Below are positions 16,631 through 25,739 of a stretch of DNA of 64,000 bases, in pieces (within the stretch, counting starts at the first letter, position 1; every line of letters begins with the position of its first letter). A program made the translations under genes and the position numbers. The DNA comes from J014 sp964486055. GTDB lineage: Bacteria; Acidobacteriota; Blastocatellia; Pyrinomonadales; Pyrinomonadaceae. The stretch covers positions 62,001-126,000 of the forward strand of contig CAZALE010000004.1 in NCBI GenBank assembly GCA_964486055.1, in the 5' to 3' direction. The notes below the pieces were generated by a model that did no database searches, was not told the origin of the DNA, and saw only the letters and a list, made by a program, of their open reading frames with translations.

Positions 16631-16909
16631 TCAGATAGCTCCATTGCCGTCTTTTTCTGGTGGTATGAAAGGCAAGTCTTCTGCTCTTCTACGTGGTAGT
16701 GGGTCTGTGGCCCGACGTCTTGGAGGGCTATTCGGCCGCCTCCGATCGATGCTACCCGGAGGTAGCCCCTTACCATGGACAGCCTCGGTCAAGATTCTGG
16801 TAATTTCCTGCGAAAGCGTCCTATGCTCCATCGCAGCGCGACGTCGTAGTGATTCTTTTAATTCCACTGGAACGTAAGCACCAATGAACACTCCTTTGCG
16901 ATTAACCAT
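16631..16909 (-). CDS. Ribbon-helix-helix (Arc/MetJ-type) DNA-binding protein with basic Pro/Arg-rich tail
   Basis: The 92-residue protein begins with a ribbon-helix-helix motif: strand VFIGAYVPVELKESL, then helices ending AMEHRTLSQEITRILTEAV (residues about 5-45). It should bind DNA as a dimer. The tail (residues 50-92) is rich in Pro and Arg with three RRR clusters, and its DNA is noticeably richer in GC than the surroundings. I chose the ATG at 16909, preceded by AAAAGGAAA. The open frame extends upstream to 17005, but that part is RNase P RNA. It follows rnpB by 33 bp on the same strand. No toxin gene is next to it, so an antitoxin role is not supported. Confidence 0.7.
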   Translation of the reverse strand: MVNRKGVFIGAYVPVELKESLRRRAAMEHRTLSQEITRILTEAVHGKGLPPGSIDRRRPNSPPRRRATDPLPRRRAEDLPFIPPEKDGNGAI

Positions 16910-16942
16910 TTTCCTTTTAAACTCCCTTTGCTTGAATTTATT

Positions 16943-17380
<438 letters not shown>

Positions 17381-17481
17381 AATCTGTCAACAATCTATCA
17401 AGATTATTAAACAATTCGAGTTTCCGTTTTTTTCAATTAATTTTTCAAAAATTTTTTAGAATTGCTCCATTTTTTAAATCC

Positions 17482-18423
17482 TCAAAAATTATTTTCAACT
17501 TCGATTATATCACCCTCATTTAGGGCAGGATCTGGTTTTTTACCGTCCAAAATTGCCTTAAAGTCATATTCAGTTGATTCTAGTAATCCTTCAGCGTTGC
17601 GGCGCCTTATTATTATTTTCTTATTCGAGCTCTTTTTCAAACCTCCGCTGGCTGTTATAGCTTGGCTAAGGGTCATTCCCTCATGAAACTCTTTCTGCCC
17701 AACAGTCATAACCCCGCCACTTATGTAATAAAATCGCGATTTAGCTCTGCTGTTGTCAATCTCTGGTTTCTTCTCATCGCTTATATGAATTACATCTCCT
17801 GGATAGATCAGAGTCTCAAGCTCATCCAAGCCAACTTCGATACGTTCTCCATTACGAAGTATAATTGCCCTTTTTGCTGTTGCTAAAGGAGTGGCCTCAG
17901 ATAAAACCACATATAAGGGAACTGCCTCTCGCCTTAAAATTTTAATTCCCTGATGTTCAACCAATCCCAACACGGTAATTTTATGACTTTGATACTCTTT
18001 GACCTTAACAAAAACTCGTGGGTTTTCATAGAACTTGAGTTTCTCTGCAATTGCAATCTCGATCTCCTCGATCGTTAATCCTTCAACTTTAATTGGATCC
18101 ATTCCTACTAATGGATATTCTATATACCCTTCTTCTGAAACCTTTAGAGAGGAATTGGTTGAGACGTTATCAATTTGTATCTCTAACACATCTCCAGGCG
18201 CAACTTTATAAATCTCGGTCGGGGCAACGTTGCTGCTTATCCTTTTCTTAACGACTTCCAAAGTCTTTTTAAACGCTGTAATCGAGCTATCGTTCGTACG
18301 TTTAGTATCACTTCGATCCTCAGATACTAATCTCGGATTCGGCGAGAAAGGTAGATTTTTAGTATCTTGACCTAAAACGCTTATTATCGGAAAACTAGCT
18401 AAAAAGACAATTAAAATCTTCAT
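17482..18423 (-). CDS. Wza/SLBB-type polysaccharide export protein
   Basis: An N-terminal signal peptide (MKILIVFLASFPIISVLG) is followed by a polysaccharide export domain, recognisable by YKVAPGDVLEIQI (about residues 85-97) and VEGLTIEEIEIAIAEKL. Two SLBB beta-grasp domains follow, ITVLGLVEHQGIKILRREAVPL and YYISGGVMTVGQKEF with the MTLSQAITASGGL motif. Such proteins sit in the periplasm or outer membrane and guide exopolysaccharide out. No lipobox cysteine is obvious and no glycosyltransferase or Wzc genes are near, so its polymer is unknown. I chose the ATG at 18423 (GGAAG upstream) over an in-frame start 13 codons earlier that would spoil the signal peptide. Confidence 0.88.
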   Translation of the reverse strand: MKILIVFLASFPIISVLGQDTKNLPFSPNPRLVSEDRSDTKRTNDSSITAFKKTLEVVKKRISSNVAPTEIYKVAPGDVLEIQIDNVSTNSSLKVSEEGYIEYPLVGMDPIKVEGLTIEEIEIAIAEKLKFYENPRVFVKVKEYQSHKITVLGLVEHQGIKILRREAVPLYVVLSEATPLATAKRAIILRNGERIEVGLDELETLIYPGDVIHISDEKKPEIDNSRAKSRFYYISGGVMTVGQKEFHEGMTLSQAITASGGLKKSSNKKIIIRRRNAEGLLESTEYDFKAILDGKKPDPALNEGDIIEVENNF

Positions 18424-18518
18424 AAAACTTCCATTTTCACAAAAATGCGAAATTGAGCCCATCTTCCGGAAAACACACTGGAAAAATGTCTTTTATCTAT
18501 AACTGGACTAAAAATTAA

Positions 18519-20294
18519 CTACTTTCGAAGAAAAGTTTCTGACGGGAATAGATGCACCCATTTTTGGGAGAACTCTTGGCGGGTGATTTCTTCGGCTTCA
18601 TCAGCACTTTTGGCGGCTAATACTTTCTTAGCCACATTAACTGCTTCTTCGTAAGCAATGTTGGCTAAAGCAAGTCTTACACGCAATATGGCGTTGACAT
18701 TCATGCTTAAGTTAACCGCTCCTAAACCTACCAAGATGGGTGCGTATACTGGAGAACCTGCCATTTCCCCACATATTATCACCGGCACTTCACGTTCCTC
18801 CGCCTTTCTCAGAACACTTTCTATAGCCCGAATGACCGCAGGATGAAGAGTCCTAAACCAATCTGACACTAACTCACTATCCCGATCAACAGCCAATAGA
18901 TATTGCACTAAATCATTTGTACCAAGATTTACAAAATCGACCTCATCCAAAATCTCTTCTATCATGAAGATAGCTGAGGGGACTTCTATCATTACACCTA
19001 TCAGCGGTAACCCTATCTTAACTCCTTGCTTTATAAGCTTATCTCTCTCCTGCAAAATTATTTCCTTTGCGCGTGAGATTTCAGAAACATCGGATATCAT
19101 CGGTAGAACTATATCGACCTTTCTTCCAAAGGAGGCCCTCAAAAGCGCACGGATCTGACTTCTGAAAACGTTCTCATAAGTTAGACTCAATCTGATAGCT
19201 CGTAATCCAAGCGCAGGATTCTTTTCGTAAAGTTTCTCCCCGAATCCATCTAGGTTCAAATCGAAAGTCCTGATTTTTATGCCATCATCACCAACTATAT
19301 CAGCGAGTTTTCTATATGCTTTGTATTGATCAATCTCAGTGGGAAATCCTTCATTTTTTCCGAAGAGAAATTCTGAGCGATATAAACCCACGCCACGAGC
19401 GCCATATTTTTTGGCTTTTGCATATGATTCAGGAAAATCTAAGTTGGCCATTATGTTTATGTGTCTACCATCCAGAGTTTTTAAATCTGGATCCAGAATT
19501 ATTTCTTTTTTCACTTTTATCTCAACGGCATTTTCTTGCTTCTCACGAAATTTCTGTAATGTCTCCAAGGAAGGAGAAAGTATGACTTGCCCACTATATC
19601 CGTCAACAATTGCCTCCTCACCGCCAGAAACATATCTAAGAAAATTCTTCAACCCTGTAACGGCCGGTATACCAAGTTCACGAGCGATTATAAAGGCATG
19701 AGACGTCCATCCCCCACTTTCAGAAACAATGGCTTTTAATTTATCTTTTGCTAGTTCGACGACAATCGAAGGTTTTAGTTCGTCAGTTACCAGAATGATT
19801 TCAGAAATCGATTCAATTAACGAAACTCTCTTACTCAAAATGGAAATCAATCGTTCTGCCACATCGTCTATGTCGACATACCTTTCTCGCAACACCTCGT
19901 TTTTAAATTCCTTATACAGGGAAATGTAACTGTTGGCTACCTCACGTACAGCCCATTCAGCGTTGACTTGTTCGGAGTATATCAAATCTTCTATCTTGGA
20001 TAAGAAGCCTTTATCTTGCAGTATCAGCAACTGAGCCTCAAAAATACCAGTTTGAGCTTTCGCTGGCTCTTGTTCTGCTAGCTTTTTTAATTGTCGTTTA
20101 GCAAGTCTTACAGCAGCACGAAATCTTCTCAATTCCTTGTTGATTTGATTATCGGAGAGCTTAACCCTATAAAAATGTCTTCTTCTATTGTAAAGACGAA
20201 CTACCCTACCTATACCCACACCGCGAGAGACAGCTTTTCCCTCAAAACAAATCTCCCCGTGTGCTACTCGCGACATTGAATTGCCCATCATCAA
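18519..20294 (-). CDS. ptsI: Phosphoenolpyruvate-protein phosphotransferase (PTS enzyme I)
   Basis: Enzyme I takes phosphate from PEP on a histidine and passes it to HPr. The protein has the N-terminal HPr-binding helical part. The phospho-His199 lies in GGWTSHAFIIARELGIPAV. The C-terminal PEP/pyruvate barrel has GVGLYRSEFLF, MIEVPSA, NLGTNDLVQY and the catalytic Cys in IICGEMAG. The length of 591 aa is typical, and there is no GAF domain, so it is PtsI rather than PtsP. Its start overlaps the stop of the AIM24 gene by 4 bp, and HPr and EII genes are not in the window, so here it may serve a regulatory or HPr-kinase-linked role. Confidence 0.95.
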   Translation of the reverse strand: MMMGNSMSRVAHGEICFEGKAVSRGVGIGRVVRLYNRRRHFYRVKLSDNQINKELRRFRAAVRLAKRQLKKLAEQEPAKAQTGIFEAQLLILQDKGFLSKIEDLIYSEQVNAEWAVREVANSYISLYKEFKNEVLRERYVDIDDVAERLISILSKRVSLIESISEIILVTDELKPSIVVELAKDKLKAIVSESGGWTSHAFIIARELGIPAVTGLKNFLRYVSGGEEAIVDGYSGQVILSPSLETLQKFREKQENAVEIKVKKEIILDPDLKTLDGRHINIMANLDFPESYAKAKKYGARGVGLYRSEFLFGKNEGFPTEIDQYKAYRKLADIVGDDGIKIRTFDLNLDGFGEKLYEKNPALGLRAIRLSLTYENVFRSQIRALLRASFGRKVDIVLPMISDVSEISRAKEIILQERDKLIKQGVKIGLPLIGVMIEVPSAIFMIEEILDEVDFVNLGTNDLVQYLLAVDRDSELVSDWFRTLHPAVIRAIESVLRKAEEREVPVIICGEMAGSPVYAPILVGLGAVNLSMNVNAILRVRLALANIAYEEAVNVAKKVLAAKSADEAEEITRQEFSQKWVHLFPSETFLRK

Positions 20295-21217
20295 ATGTCT
20301 ATGCTGAAACCTCTACTCTCTCCCTGACCTGGAAAGAATGGTTTCAGGAGCCCAGCAAAGGCTTCCAAATTTCTAGTTTGAATTAGAATTTCTCCAGGAC
20401 CGGTAAATTCAGCTACTAATCCTTCGCCACTTAAGAAGCTACGAAACAGACCTCTGGCAGCTTTACGAAGTGTATAAGGAATATGAGACTCCCAAGCGAT
20501 CAAATGTCCTGTATCAACCACATATTTTTCACCTGGAAGCAATACTTTTTTGTGAACAGAGCCAAAGGAAGAGAGCAATAGAAGCCCCGTCCCCGAGACC
20601 TCCAAAAGAAACAATCCTTCCCCTGCTAACCATGACTTTATTCCACCAAATTTAGTGTCGACCTGCAGAGTTATATCACCCGCTAAATAAGAACTAGATT
20701 GGACAAGAAATCTCTGATTTTGCATCTCAATTCCTAGAATATCTCCCGGAGTACCAGGTGCTAAGGTGACTTCCCCAGTGGCACCGTGTGCGGTAAATGT
20801 AGAAATAAATGCTGACTCGCCTCCTACTACGCGTTTTAGCGCTCCAAGTAAGCCCCCTTTCATTTGAGATTGCAATTCGACGTTAGCAGACATTGAAACC
20901 ATGGCTCCAGATTCAGCACATATCGATTGCTCTGGCTCCAATCTTATTAGCGCGAGAGCGAAAGCACCTGGATAAAGTACCTCCCATGTATAACCTCTGC
21001 CAACTCCGTGACCATCTTCATCAAACCTGAAACTGCCTTGGCTTTTAGAGCCTTGAGCCTCTTCTCTGCTGTAAGGCATTCCTTGAGTAGAACCTGCTTG
21101 TTGCGGTTGCGACGAGGGAACCGAGGGTTGCTGAGCTAATGAATGCACCTCAAATCCACATGCACCACAAAATCTCGTATTTGGAAGTATCTCGTTTTGA
21201 CAACGCGGGCATCTCAT
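20291..21217 (-). CDS. Zinc-ribbon AIM24/TIGR00266-family protein
   Basis: An N-terminal zinc ribbon (CPRCQNEILPNTRFCGACG, residues 3-21) is followed by a Gln/Ser-rich linker to about residue 75. A Gly-rich all-beta AIM24 domain fills the rest, with KGGLLGALKRVVGGESAF, TLAPGTPGDILG and GEGLFLLEVSGTGLLLLSSFG. AIM24/TIGR00266 proteins are widespread and named after a yeast mitochondrial protein; the bacterial function is not established. It heads a two-gene unit with ptsI, whose ATG overlaps its stop by 4 bp. The Shine-Dalgarno AAGGAG is close to the ATG. Confidence 0.9.
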   Translation of the reverse strand: MRCPRCQNEILPNTRFCGACGFEVHSLAQQPSVPSSQPQQAGSTQGMPYSREEAQGSKSQGSFRFDEDGHGVGRGYTWEVLYPGAFALALIRLEPEQSICAESGAMVSMSANVELQSQMKGGLLGALKRVVGGESAFISTFTAHGATGEVTLAPGTPGDILGIEMQNQRFLVQSSSYLAGDITLQVDTKFGGIKSWLAGEGLFLLEVSGTGLLLLSSFGSVHKKVLLPGEKYVVDTGHLIAWESHIPYTLRKAARGLFRSFLSGEGLVAEFTGPGEILIQTRNLEAFAGLLKPFFPGQGESRGFSIDI

Positions 21218-21588
21218 AACTTCTCCTTTTTGAAAGATTCTAGCAAAAACAATATTGCTTACAAAAGGATTGTTTGTAAGTAAAAGCCTGGTGAAAACAT
21301 TTAGATTCGAACTCGAAAGGGCGAAAATTTTGTTCTTTTCACTTTATGAATTCAGCTATCCGGTGAACCGTGATCCGGTTTTATTCCGTGAGTATCTAAG
21401 CTATATTTTTCACTCTATGAAAACGAAAACTGACAGACCTTTGCTTTTTTATTGAATTTTCACTGTTTCACCAAACGGTCGAAACTTGAATGATGAGCTT
21501 TGGCGTAAAGTCGATTTCAAGTATCAATAAAGCATTTGCAAGATAATCAAAGCTCCTTGAGGATTTTATTTAGTTTCACCTCGTCTAT
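21218..21588. other. 371-bp intergenic region between rph and the AIM24-ptsI operon
   Basis: Apart from the promoter and inverted repeat at 21237-21280 I see no gene or recognisable RNA. Short open frames here have low coding quality. There is no clear terminator after rph. The direct repeat of CCGGT near 21359 and 21373 may be chance. Confidence 0.6.
21237..21264 (-). promoter_or_regulatory. Candidate promoter of the AIM24-ptsI operon, overlapped by an inverted repeat
   Basis: On the minus strand TTGTAA (21259-21264) is followed after 16 bp by TAGAAT (21237-21242), 20 bp from the ATG. An 8-bp perfect inverted repeat, CTTACAAA (21258-21265) and TTTGTAAG (21273-21280), covers the -35 element and could be an operator. 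Motif evidence only. Confidence 0.5.
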
Positions 21589-22311
21589 TCAGACTTTTGC
21601 TAATACTTCCCTCTGCATCTCAATCAACTCGCCCGTTCCTTTACGAGCTAATTCGATCATCTGACTCATTTGGTCAAGAGTGAAAGGAGTATGTTCGGCT
21701 GTACCTTGAATCTCTACAAAGTCACCCTTACCCGTGCAAACAATGTTCATGTCCACCTCAGCTACGGAATCTTCGTCATAGCATAGATCAAGAAGAACAT
21801 TATTTTGGACTATCCCGACGCTAACGGCTGCAACTTCGGAAATTATGGGGTTCTCCTTTATGACACCACTTTTAAGGAGTTTCTGGCAAGCAATTGCCAT
21901 GGCAACAAATCCTCCAGTGATTGAGGCACAACGAGTTCCCCCATCTGCCATCAACACATCACAATCAATCATTATCTGTCTTTCGCCTAGTTTTGAGAAA
22001 TCAACGACAGCTCTTAAACTACGCCCAATTAACCTTTGTATCTCTTGAGTTCTCCCAGAAACTCTCTGAATCTCACGCTGAGTCCGTGTTTGGGTAGCGC
22101 GGGGAAGCATCGCATACTCAGCTGTTACCCAGCCAGTGCCAGTTCCTCTTAAAAAAGCAGGAACTTTATCCTCTACTGTAGCAGTACAGATTACTTTTGT
22201 CTTTCCCATCTCTATTAAAACTGAGCCTTCTGCATAAGGTAACACATTAGGTGTTATCTTTGTTTTTCTCAATTCATCAAATGCTCTTTTATCTGCTCTC
22301 ACGTACTTCAT
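21589..22311 (-). CDS. rph: Ribonuclease PH
   Basis: RNase PH trims tRNA 3' ends by phosphorolysis, acting as a hexamer. The signature is complete: GSVLIEMGKTKVICTATVE near residue 35, GWVTAEYAMLPRAT near 60 and RVSGRTQEIQRLIGRSLRA near 85. Downstream are the active-site stretch DCDVLMADGGTRCASITGGFVA and LDLCYDEDSVAEVDMN. The phosphate-binding Arg residues are present. At 240 aa it is normal in length. Its start overlaps the murI stop by 4 bp, so the two are translationally coupled. Confidence 0.97.
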   Translation of the reverse strand: MKYVRADKRAFDELRKTKITPNVLPYAEGSVLIEMGKTKVICTATVEDKVPAFLRGTGTGWVTAEYAMLPRATQTRTQREIQRVSGRTQEIQRLIGRSLRAVVDFSKLGERQIMIDCDVLMADGGTRCASITGGFVAMAIACQKLLKSGVIKENPIISEVAAVSVGIVQNNVLLDLCYDEDSVAEVDMNIVCTGKGDFVEIQGTAEHTPFTLDQMSQMIELARKGTGELIEMQREVLAKV

Positions 22312-23210
22312 CTCCAGTGAAAAGAACCTTTACTTTTTAAAGCATCAATTCCAGAAACTTCTACCTCTTCTAATTTTATAGGTGGACTTCCCAAAAACCT
22401 CTCAGCCACTTTAGCAAATCTCCGTGCGGCATCGGTTACATAGAAATGATCCAAATCATCGCACAACTGCCTCTCACCAAATATTCTGTTAGGATTTTGT
22501 AGCTCCTGTTGCTTAAGAATTTCTCTCACTTCCTCGGCGCAAGCTCTCCCCGAATCCACTAGAGTAACTGCATCACCGATGACCTTACGTATGGCAGTCT
22601 CTAAAATTGGATAGTGCGTACATCCTAAAACGAGGACATCTGGAGCAAATTCAACAATTGTCTTTAGATATTTTTTGGCTATTGATACGGTTTCCTCTTC
22701 TTCAGCCCATCCCTCCTCAGCAAGCGGAACAAACAACGGACATGCAACCTGTATGATTTCAATATCATTTGATATACGCCTTATGGCCTTTATGTAAGCT
22801 TCGCTTTGAACTGTTGCTTCAGTGGCTATGACTGCAATCTTCGGCTTTGATTTACCATTTACGATAGAGACCGCTTTCCGCGCGCTAGGACCTATTACGC
22901 CAACTACCGTAAGTCCAATGGCTTCTCTGATTCTTGGTAGGGCTAAGGCTGAAGCAGTATTACATGCAACTACCAAAAGTTTAATTCCGTGCGAAGCCAA
23001 AAACATCGCATTTTCTACTGCATACCTCTCGACTGTAGCAAGCGATTTAGTCCCGTATGGAACTCGTGCCGTATCTCCTAAATATATGAAATGTTCGTTA
23101 GGTAAATATTCATGGAGGGCTTTGTAGACCGTAAGTCCACCAACGCCACTATCGAAAATTCCAATCGGGAGGGTTTTCAAAGATTCTTTCGAGTTTGATT
23201 CTTGACTCAT
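22308..23210 (-). CDS. murI: Glutamate racemase
   Basis: MurI makes D-glutamate for peptidoglycan. The motifs are PIGIFDSGVGGLTVY (residues 16-30), YLGDTARVPYG, the first catalytic cysteine in VVACNTASA and the second in LVLGCTHYPIL. The length of 300 aa is in range. Its ATG begins only 18 bp after the mature 3' end of tmRNA on the same strand, with no room for its own promoter between them. It must be read from the ssrA transcript or from a promoter inside it. It overlaps rph downstream. Confidence 0.97.
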   Translation of the reverse strand: MSQESNSKESLKTLPIGIFDSGVGGLTVYKALHEYLPNEHFIYLGDTARVPYGTKSLATVERYAVENAMFLASHGIKLLVVACNTASALALPRIREAIGLTVVGVIGPSARKAVSIVNGKSKPKIAVIATEATVQSEAYIKAIRRISNDIEIIQVACPLFVPLAEEGWAEEEETVSIAKKYLKTIVEFAPDVLVLGCTHYPILETAIRKVIGDAVTLVDSGRACAEEVREILKQQELQNPNRIFGERQLCDDLDHFYVTDAARRFAKVAERFLGSPPIKLEEVEVSGIDALKSKGSFHWR

Positions 23211-23228
23211 TCTTTAAACTCAAATTTT

Positions 23229-23587
23229 TGGTGGAGGCGGTGGGAATCGAACCCACATCCAGAAGTCGTGACCAGAGGATCCTACACGCTTAGTCAGTTT
23301 GAAAATTCTCGTTCGTGAAGACACCAAACTGACAAAGCTCTTCACGAACCAGCCTGTTTAGATTCGTTCCTGCATCTCAGGCGGCGATGCAGAAACTAGC
23401 CTGATATTCGTCACGCCTCTTTATCAGCCTCAGGCGAGCCGATAAAGAGACGGCTGCTAATTATTAAGCAGCGAGAGCCAATTCTTGGTTGGCATTTGTA
23501 TTTCTTTCGGTTTTTTACGGGTCACCGAAAGCAAACCCGACGTGCATCCTGCTGACCTACAAACTCCTGTCGAAGCCTTTCGCCCCC
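23229..23587 (-). ncRNA. ssrA: tmRNA (SsrA)
   Basis: The minus strand begins GGGGGCGAAAGGCTTCGACAG and ends with a T arm (GGTTCGATTCCCACC) and CGCCTCCACCA. The 5' GGGGGCG pairs with the 3' CGCCTCC (one G-U) to form the acceptor, and CCA is encoded. The tag reading frame ends ...NANQELALAA followed by two stop codons (TAA TAA) at about 23464-23469. The first tag residue is not certain; upstream in frame the codons read E-R-N-T. The length of 359 nt is normal. It rescues stalled ribosomes with SmpB. It lies directly upstream of murI. Confidence 0.96.
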
Positions 23588-23653
23588 AGAAAGCAATTTT
23601 ATTTTACAACATGATTTTAAGCTTCTTCAAGCAATTTGGTATTTTCAGTAATC

Positions 23654-23682
23654 TTGACAAAAAAATTCGCTTCGCTTATTCT
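23654..23682 (+). promoter_or_regulatory. Promoter of the riboswitch-htpX-terC transcript
   Basis: A consensus -35 TTGACA (23654-23659) is separated by 17 bp from TATTCT (23677-23682, 5 of 6). Transcription would start near 23689, exactly where the riboswitch aptamer begins. Confidence 0.75.
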
Positions 23683-23689
23683 TGAAACT

Positions 23690-23794
23690 GCAAGGGGAGT
23701 AGATAGCCCGAGAATAAATTTAGGGTTCGGTGATGTCGTCAACACAATTGCTGAATGGCAATTCGGCTCACCGAAGAAAGTATCGAGACCTTGC
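23690..23794 (+). promoter_or_regulatory. yybP-ykoY (Mn2+) riboswitch aptamer
   Basis: The conserved segments of the yybP-ykoY class are present. They are GGGGAGTAG at 23694-23702, GTCGTCA near 23735-23741, and ACCGAAGAAAGTATCGAGACC at the 3' side. Helices close as expected. P1 is GCAAGG (23690-23695) with CCTTGC (23789-23794). The central helix is TTCGGTGA (23726-23733) with TCACCGAA (23768-23775). A terminal hairpin is AATTGC (23746-23751) with GCAATT (23758-23763). The class binds Mn2+ between two loops. The downstream terminator shares the CCTTGC strand with P1, so ligand binding should prevent termination and raise expression of htpX-terC. TerC-family exporters are classical targets of this class. 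Confidence 0.9.
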
Positions 23795-23829
23795 GTTAGA
23801 AGTGTTACGCTTTTAACGCAAGGTCTTTT
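23786..23829 (+). terminator. Riboswitch expression platform: intrinsic terminator overlapping P1
   Basis: AGACCTTGCGTTA (23786-23798) pairs with TAACGCAAGGTCT (23814-23826), continued inside by AAGTG/CGCTT, and is followed by TTTTAATTTT. The 5' arm contains the P1 3' strand CCTTGC at 23789-23794, so P1 and terminator formation exclude each other. Confidence 0.85.
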
Positions 23830-23858
23830 AATTTTGGAAGCTTTGGGAGGTAACCGAT

Positions 23859-24704
23859 ATGTTGAATAGAGTAAAGACAGCAGCTCTGCTTGGATTCATG
23901 ACAGCTCTATTTCTATTTTTCGGAAATCTCGTTGGTGGCTATGCGGGGTTAGTGATCGCTTTAATCATGGCGGTACTTTTTAATTTCGGAACCTACTGGT
24001 TTTCAGACAAAATAATCCTTCGCATGTACAATGCTCAGGAGATAACCAGAGAAGAGGCTCCGCAGCTCTATGAAATGGTGGAAAATCTCGCACAAAAGGC
24101 AGAAATCCCGATGCCAAGAGTCTATCTAATCCCTGAGGATACTCCTAATGCCTTTGCCACCGGTAGAAATCCCAAGAATTCAGCAGTTGCCGTTACCAAT
24201 GGCATTCTTCAACTATTAGATAAGGATGAAATCTATGCTGTTCTCGCTCATGAGATAGGACACATAAAAAACAGAGATACTTTGATAATGACTGTGGCAG
24301 GTGCCCTTGCTGGAGCCATAAGCTTTCTAGCCGATATGTTATTTTGGAATTCGCTTTTCGGTAGATCTTCTGATGATGAGGAATCCTCAAATCCAATCTT
24401 AGGATTTATAGGCATTTTAATAGCTCCATTCGTTGCAATGCTAATTCAGCTTTCCATTTCTCGATCCAGAGAGTTTATCGCAGATGAAACAGGGGCAAGA
24501 CTCAGCGGCAAGCCTCTTTCATTGGCATCAGCATTAAGAAAAATCGAGATGTGGTCAAGTAGGATTCCGATGCAGACTGGTAATCAAGCAACTTCTCATC
24601 TTTTCATCGTTAACCCTTTTTCTGCCAGCAATCTTAGTGCTTTGTTCAGCACACATCCATCAACTTCGGAAAGAATTAAAAGACTTGAGGCAATGAGGTT
24701 ATAA
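23859..24704 (+). CDS. htpX: Membrane zinc metalloprotease HtpX
   Basis: HtpX degrades misfolded membrane proteins. It has two N-terminal membrane helices (residues 8-45), the zinc-binding HEIGH at 131-135, a further hydrophobic pair (about 145-165 and 180-200) and the third ligand Glu in SREFIADETGA. Length (281 aa) is typical. GGGAGG precedes the ATG. It is the first gene behind the manganese riboswitch and is followed after 4 bp by terC. This suggests that it is expressed with metal-dependent control when manganese is high. Confidence 0.96.
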   Translation: MLNRVKTAALLGFMTALFLFFGNLVGGYAGLVIALIMAVLFNFGTYWFSDKIILRMYNAQEITREEAPQLYEMVENLAQKAEIPMPRVYLIPEDTPNAFATGRNPKNSAVAVTNGILQLLDKDEIYAVLAHEIGHIKNRDTLIMTVAGALAGAISFLADMLFWNSLFGRSSDDEESSNPILGFIGILIAPFVAMLIQLSISRSREFIADETGARLSGKPLSLASALRKIEMWSSRIPMQTGNQATSHLFIVNPFSASNLSALFSTHPSTSERIKRLEAMRL

Positions 24705-24708
24705 ATTT

Positions 24709-25692
24709 ATGGATTTATTGTTTCCTTTCACTGATTATTGGTGGTTTTACGCAACTTTTACGATATTCGTTTTGCTAATGCTAGCGCTGGACTTAGGGGT
24801 TTTTCACCGAACAGCCCACGAAGTCTCCTTCAAAGAGGCAACCGCATGGAGTGTGGTCTGGATTGCTCTAGCATTGGTTTTCAACGTTATCCTTTACTAC
24901 TATTCACTTGGTAAGTTCGGTGCTGATGTCGCGAAAGAGGTCTCACTAGAATTTTTGACAGGCTATATCGTCGAAAAATCCCTCTCAGTTGATAATATAT
25001 TCGTTTTCGTCGTCGTCTTTGCATACTTTGCTATTCCACCAAAGTACCAACATAGGGTTCTCTTCTACGGTATTATCGGAGCCCTGATTTTCCGTGCTTT
25101 ATTCATCGCAGCAGGTTCTTGGTTAATGCAATTTAAACTAGTAGTTTACTTTTTCGGTGCAATTCTGATCATAACAGGCGTGAAAATGCTTCTATCACTT
25201 GAAAAGGAGGTTGAACCGGAAAAAAATCCGATAATAAAGCTATTTAAGCGTTTTGTTCCCGTCACCGCCACTCTCGAGGGACAAAACTTTTTTATCAAGA
25301 GGGATGGTAAAGTATTTGCAACGCCGCTTTTCATAGCGCTTCTCTTTTTAGAAATGACTGACATAATTTTTGCGATTGATAGCGTACCAGCCATCTTTGC
25401 TCTTACTAAAGAACCGATGATAGTTTATACCTCAAACATCTTCGCCATTCTGGGTCTTAGAGCTATGTATTTCATGCTCGCCGGCGCAATAAACAAATTT
25501 CACCTACTAAAGTATGGGCTAGCCGTAGTTCTTATCTTTGTCGGACTGAAAATGGTTTGGCTAAATGAAGCTTTTGGTGGTAAATTTCCGATAAGTTGGT
25601 CGCTGGGTTTCATTCTTACAATTATTTCACTTTCAGTGTTCGCATCTTTGTTATTCCCTGCCAAGGAAACCACCGACACTGAAAAAGCGTGA
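24709..25692 (+). CDS. TerC/Alx-family membrane metal transporter
   Basis: About nine membrane helices are present, with the family signatures LDLGVFHR, EKSLSVDNIFVFVVVFAYF (acidic metal-binding helix), LEMTDIIFAIDSVPAIFAL and NIFAILGLRAMYF. The repeated acidic Asp in helices is characteristic. TerC/Alx proteins are linked to manganese export and to metal loading of secreted enzymes in E. coli and B. subtilis. Here the gene lies in an operon with htpX behind a yybP-ykoY riboswitch, which supports a manganese role. A palindrome lies downstream at 25740-25780. Confidence 0.93.
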   Translation: MDLLFPFTDYWWFYATFTIFVLLMLALDLGVFHRTAHEVSFKEATAWSVVWIALALVFNVILYYYSLGKFGADVAKEVSLEFLTGYIVEKSLSVDNIFVFVVVFAYFAIPPKYQHRVLFYGIIGALIFRALFIAAGSWLMQFKLVVYFFGAILIITGVKMLLSLEKEVEPEKNPIIKLFKRFVPVTATLEGQNFFIKRDGKVFATPLFIALLFLEMTDIIFAIDSVPAIFALTKEPMIVYTSNIFAILGLRAMYFMLAGAINKFHLLKYGLAVVLIFVGLKMVWLNEAFGGKFPISWSLGFILTIISLSVFASLLFPAKETTDTEKA

Positions 25693-25739
25693 TTAGTAAA
25701 ATAAAAGGCACACCATCGCGCCTATTATTCTTTGAATGT

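Noticed and set aside
16582..16776. 64-codon minus-strand frame over the RHH gene end and its hairpin
   Set aside because: It overlaps the RHH gene in another frame and includes the terminator palindrome.
21255..21455. 66-codon plus-strand frame in the rph-AIM24 intergenic region
   Set aside because: No ribosome site, no recognisable domain, and it lies over the minus-strand promoter of the AIM24 operon.
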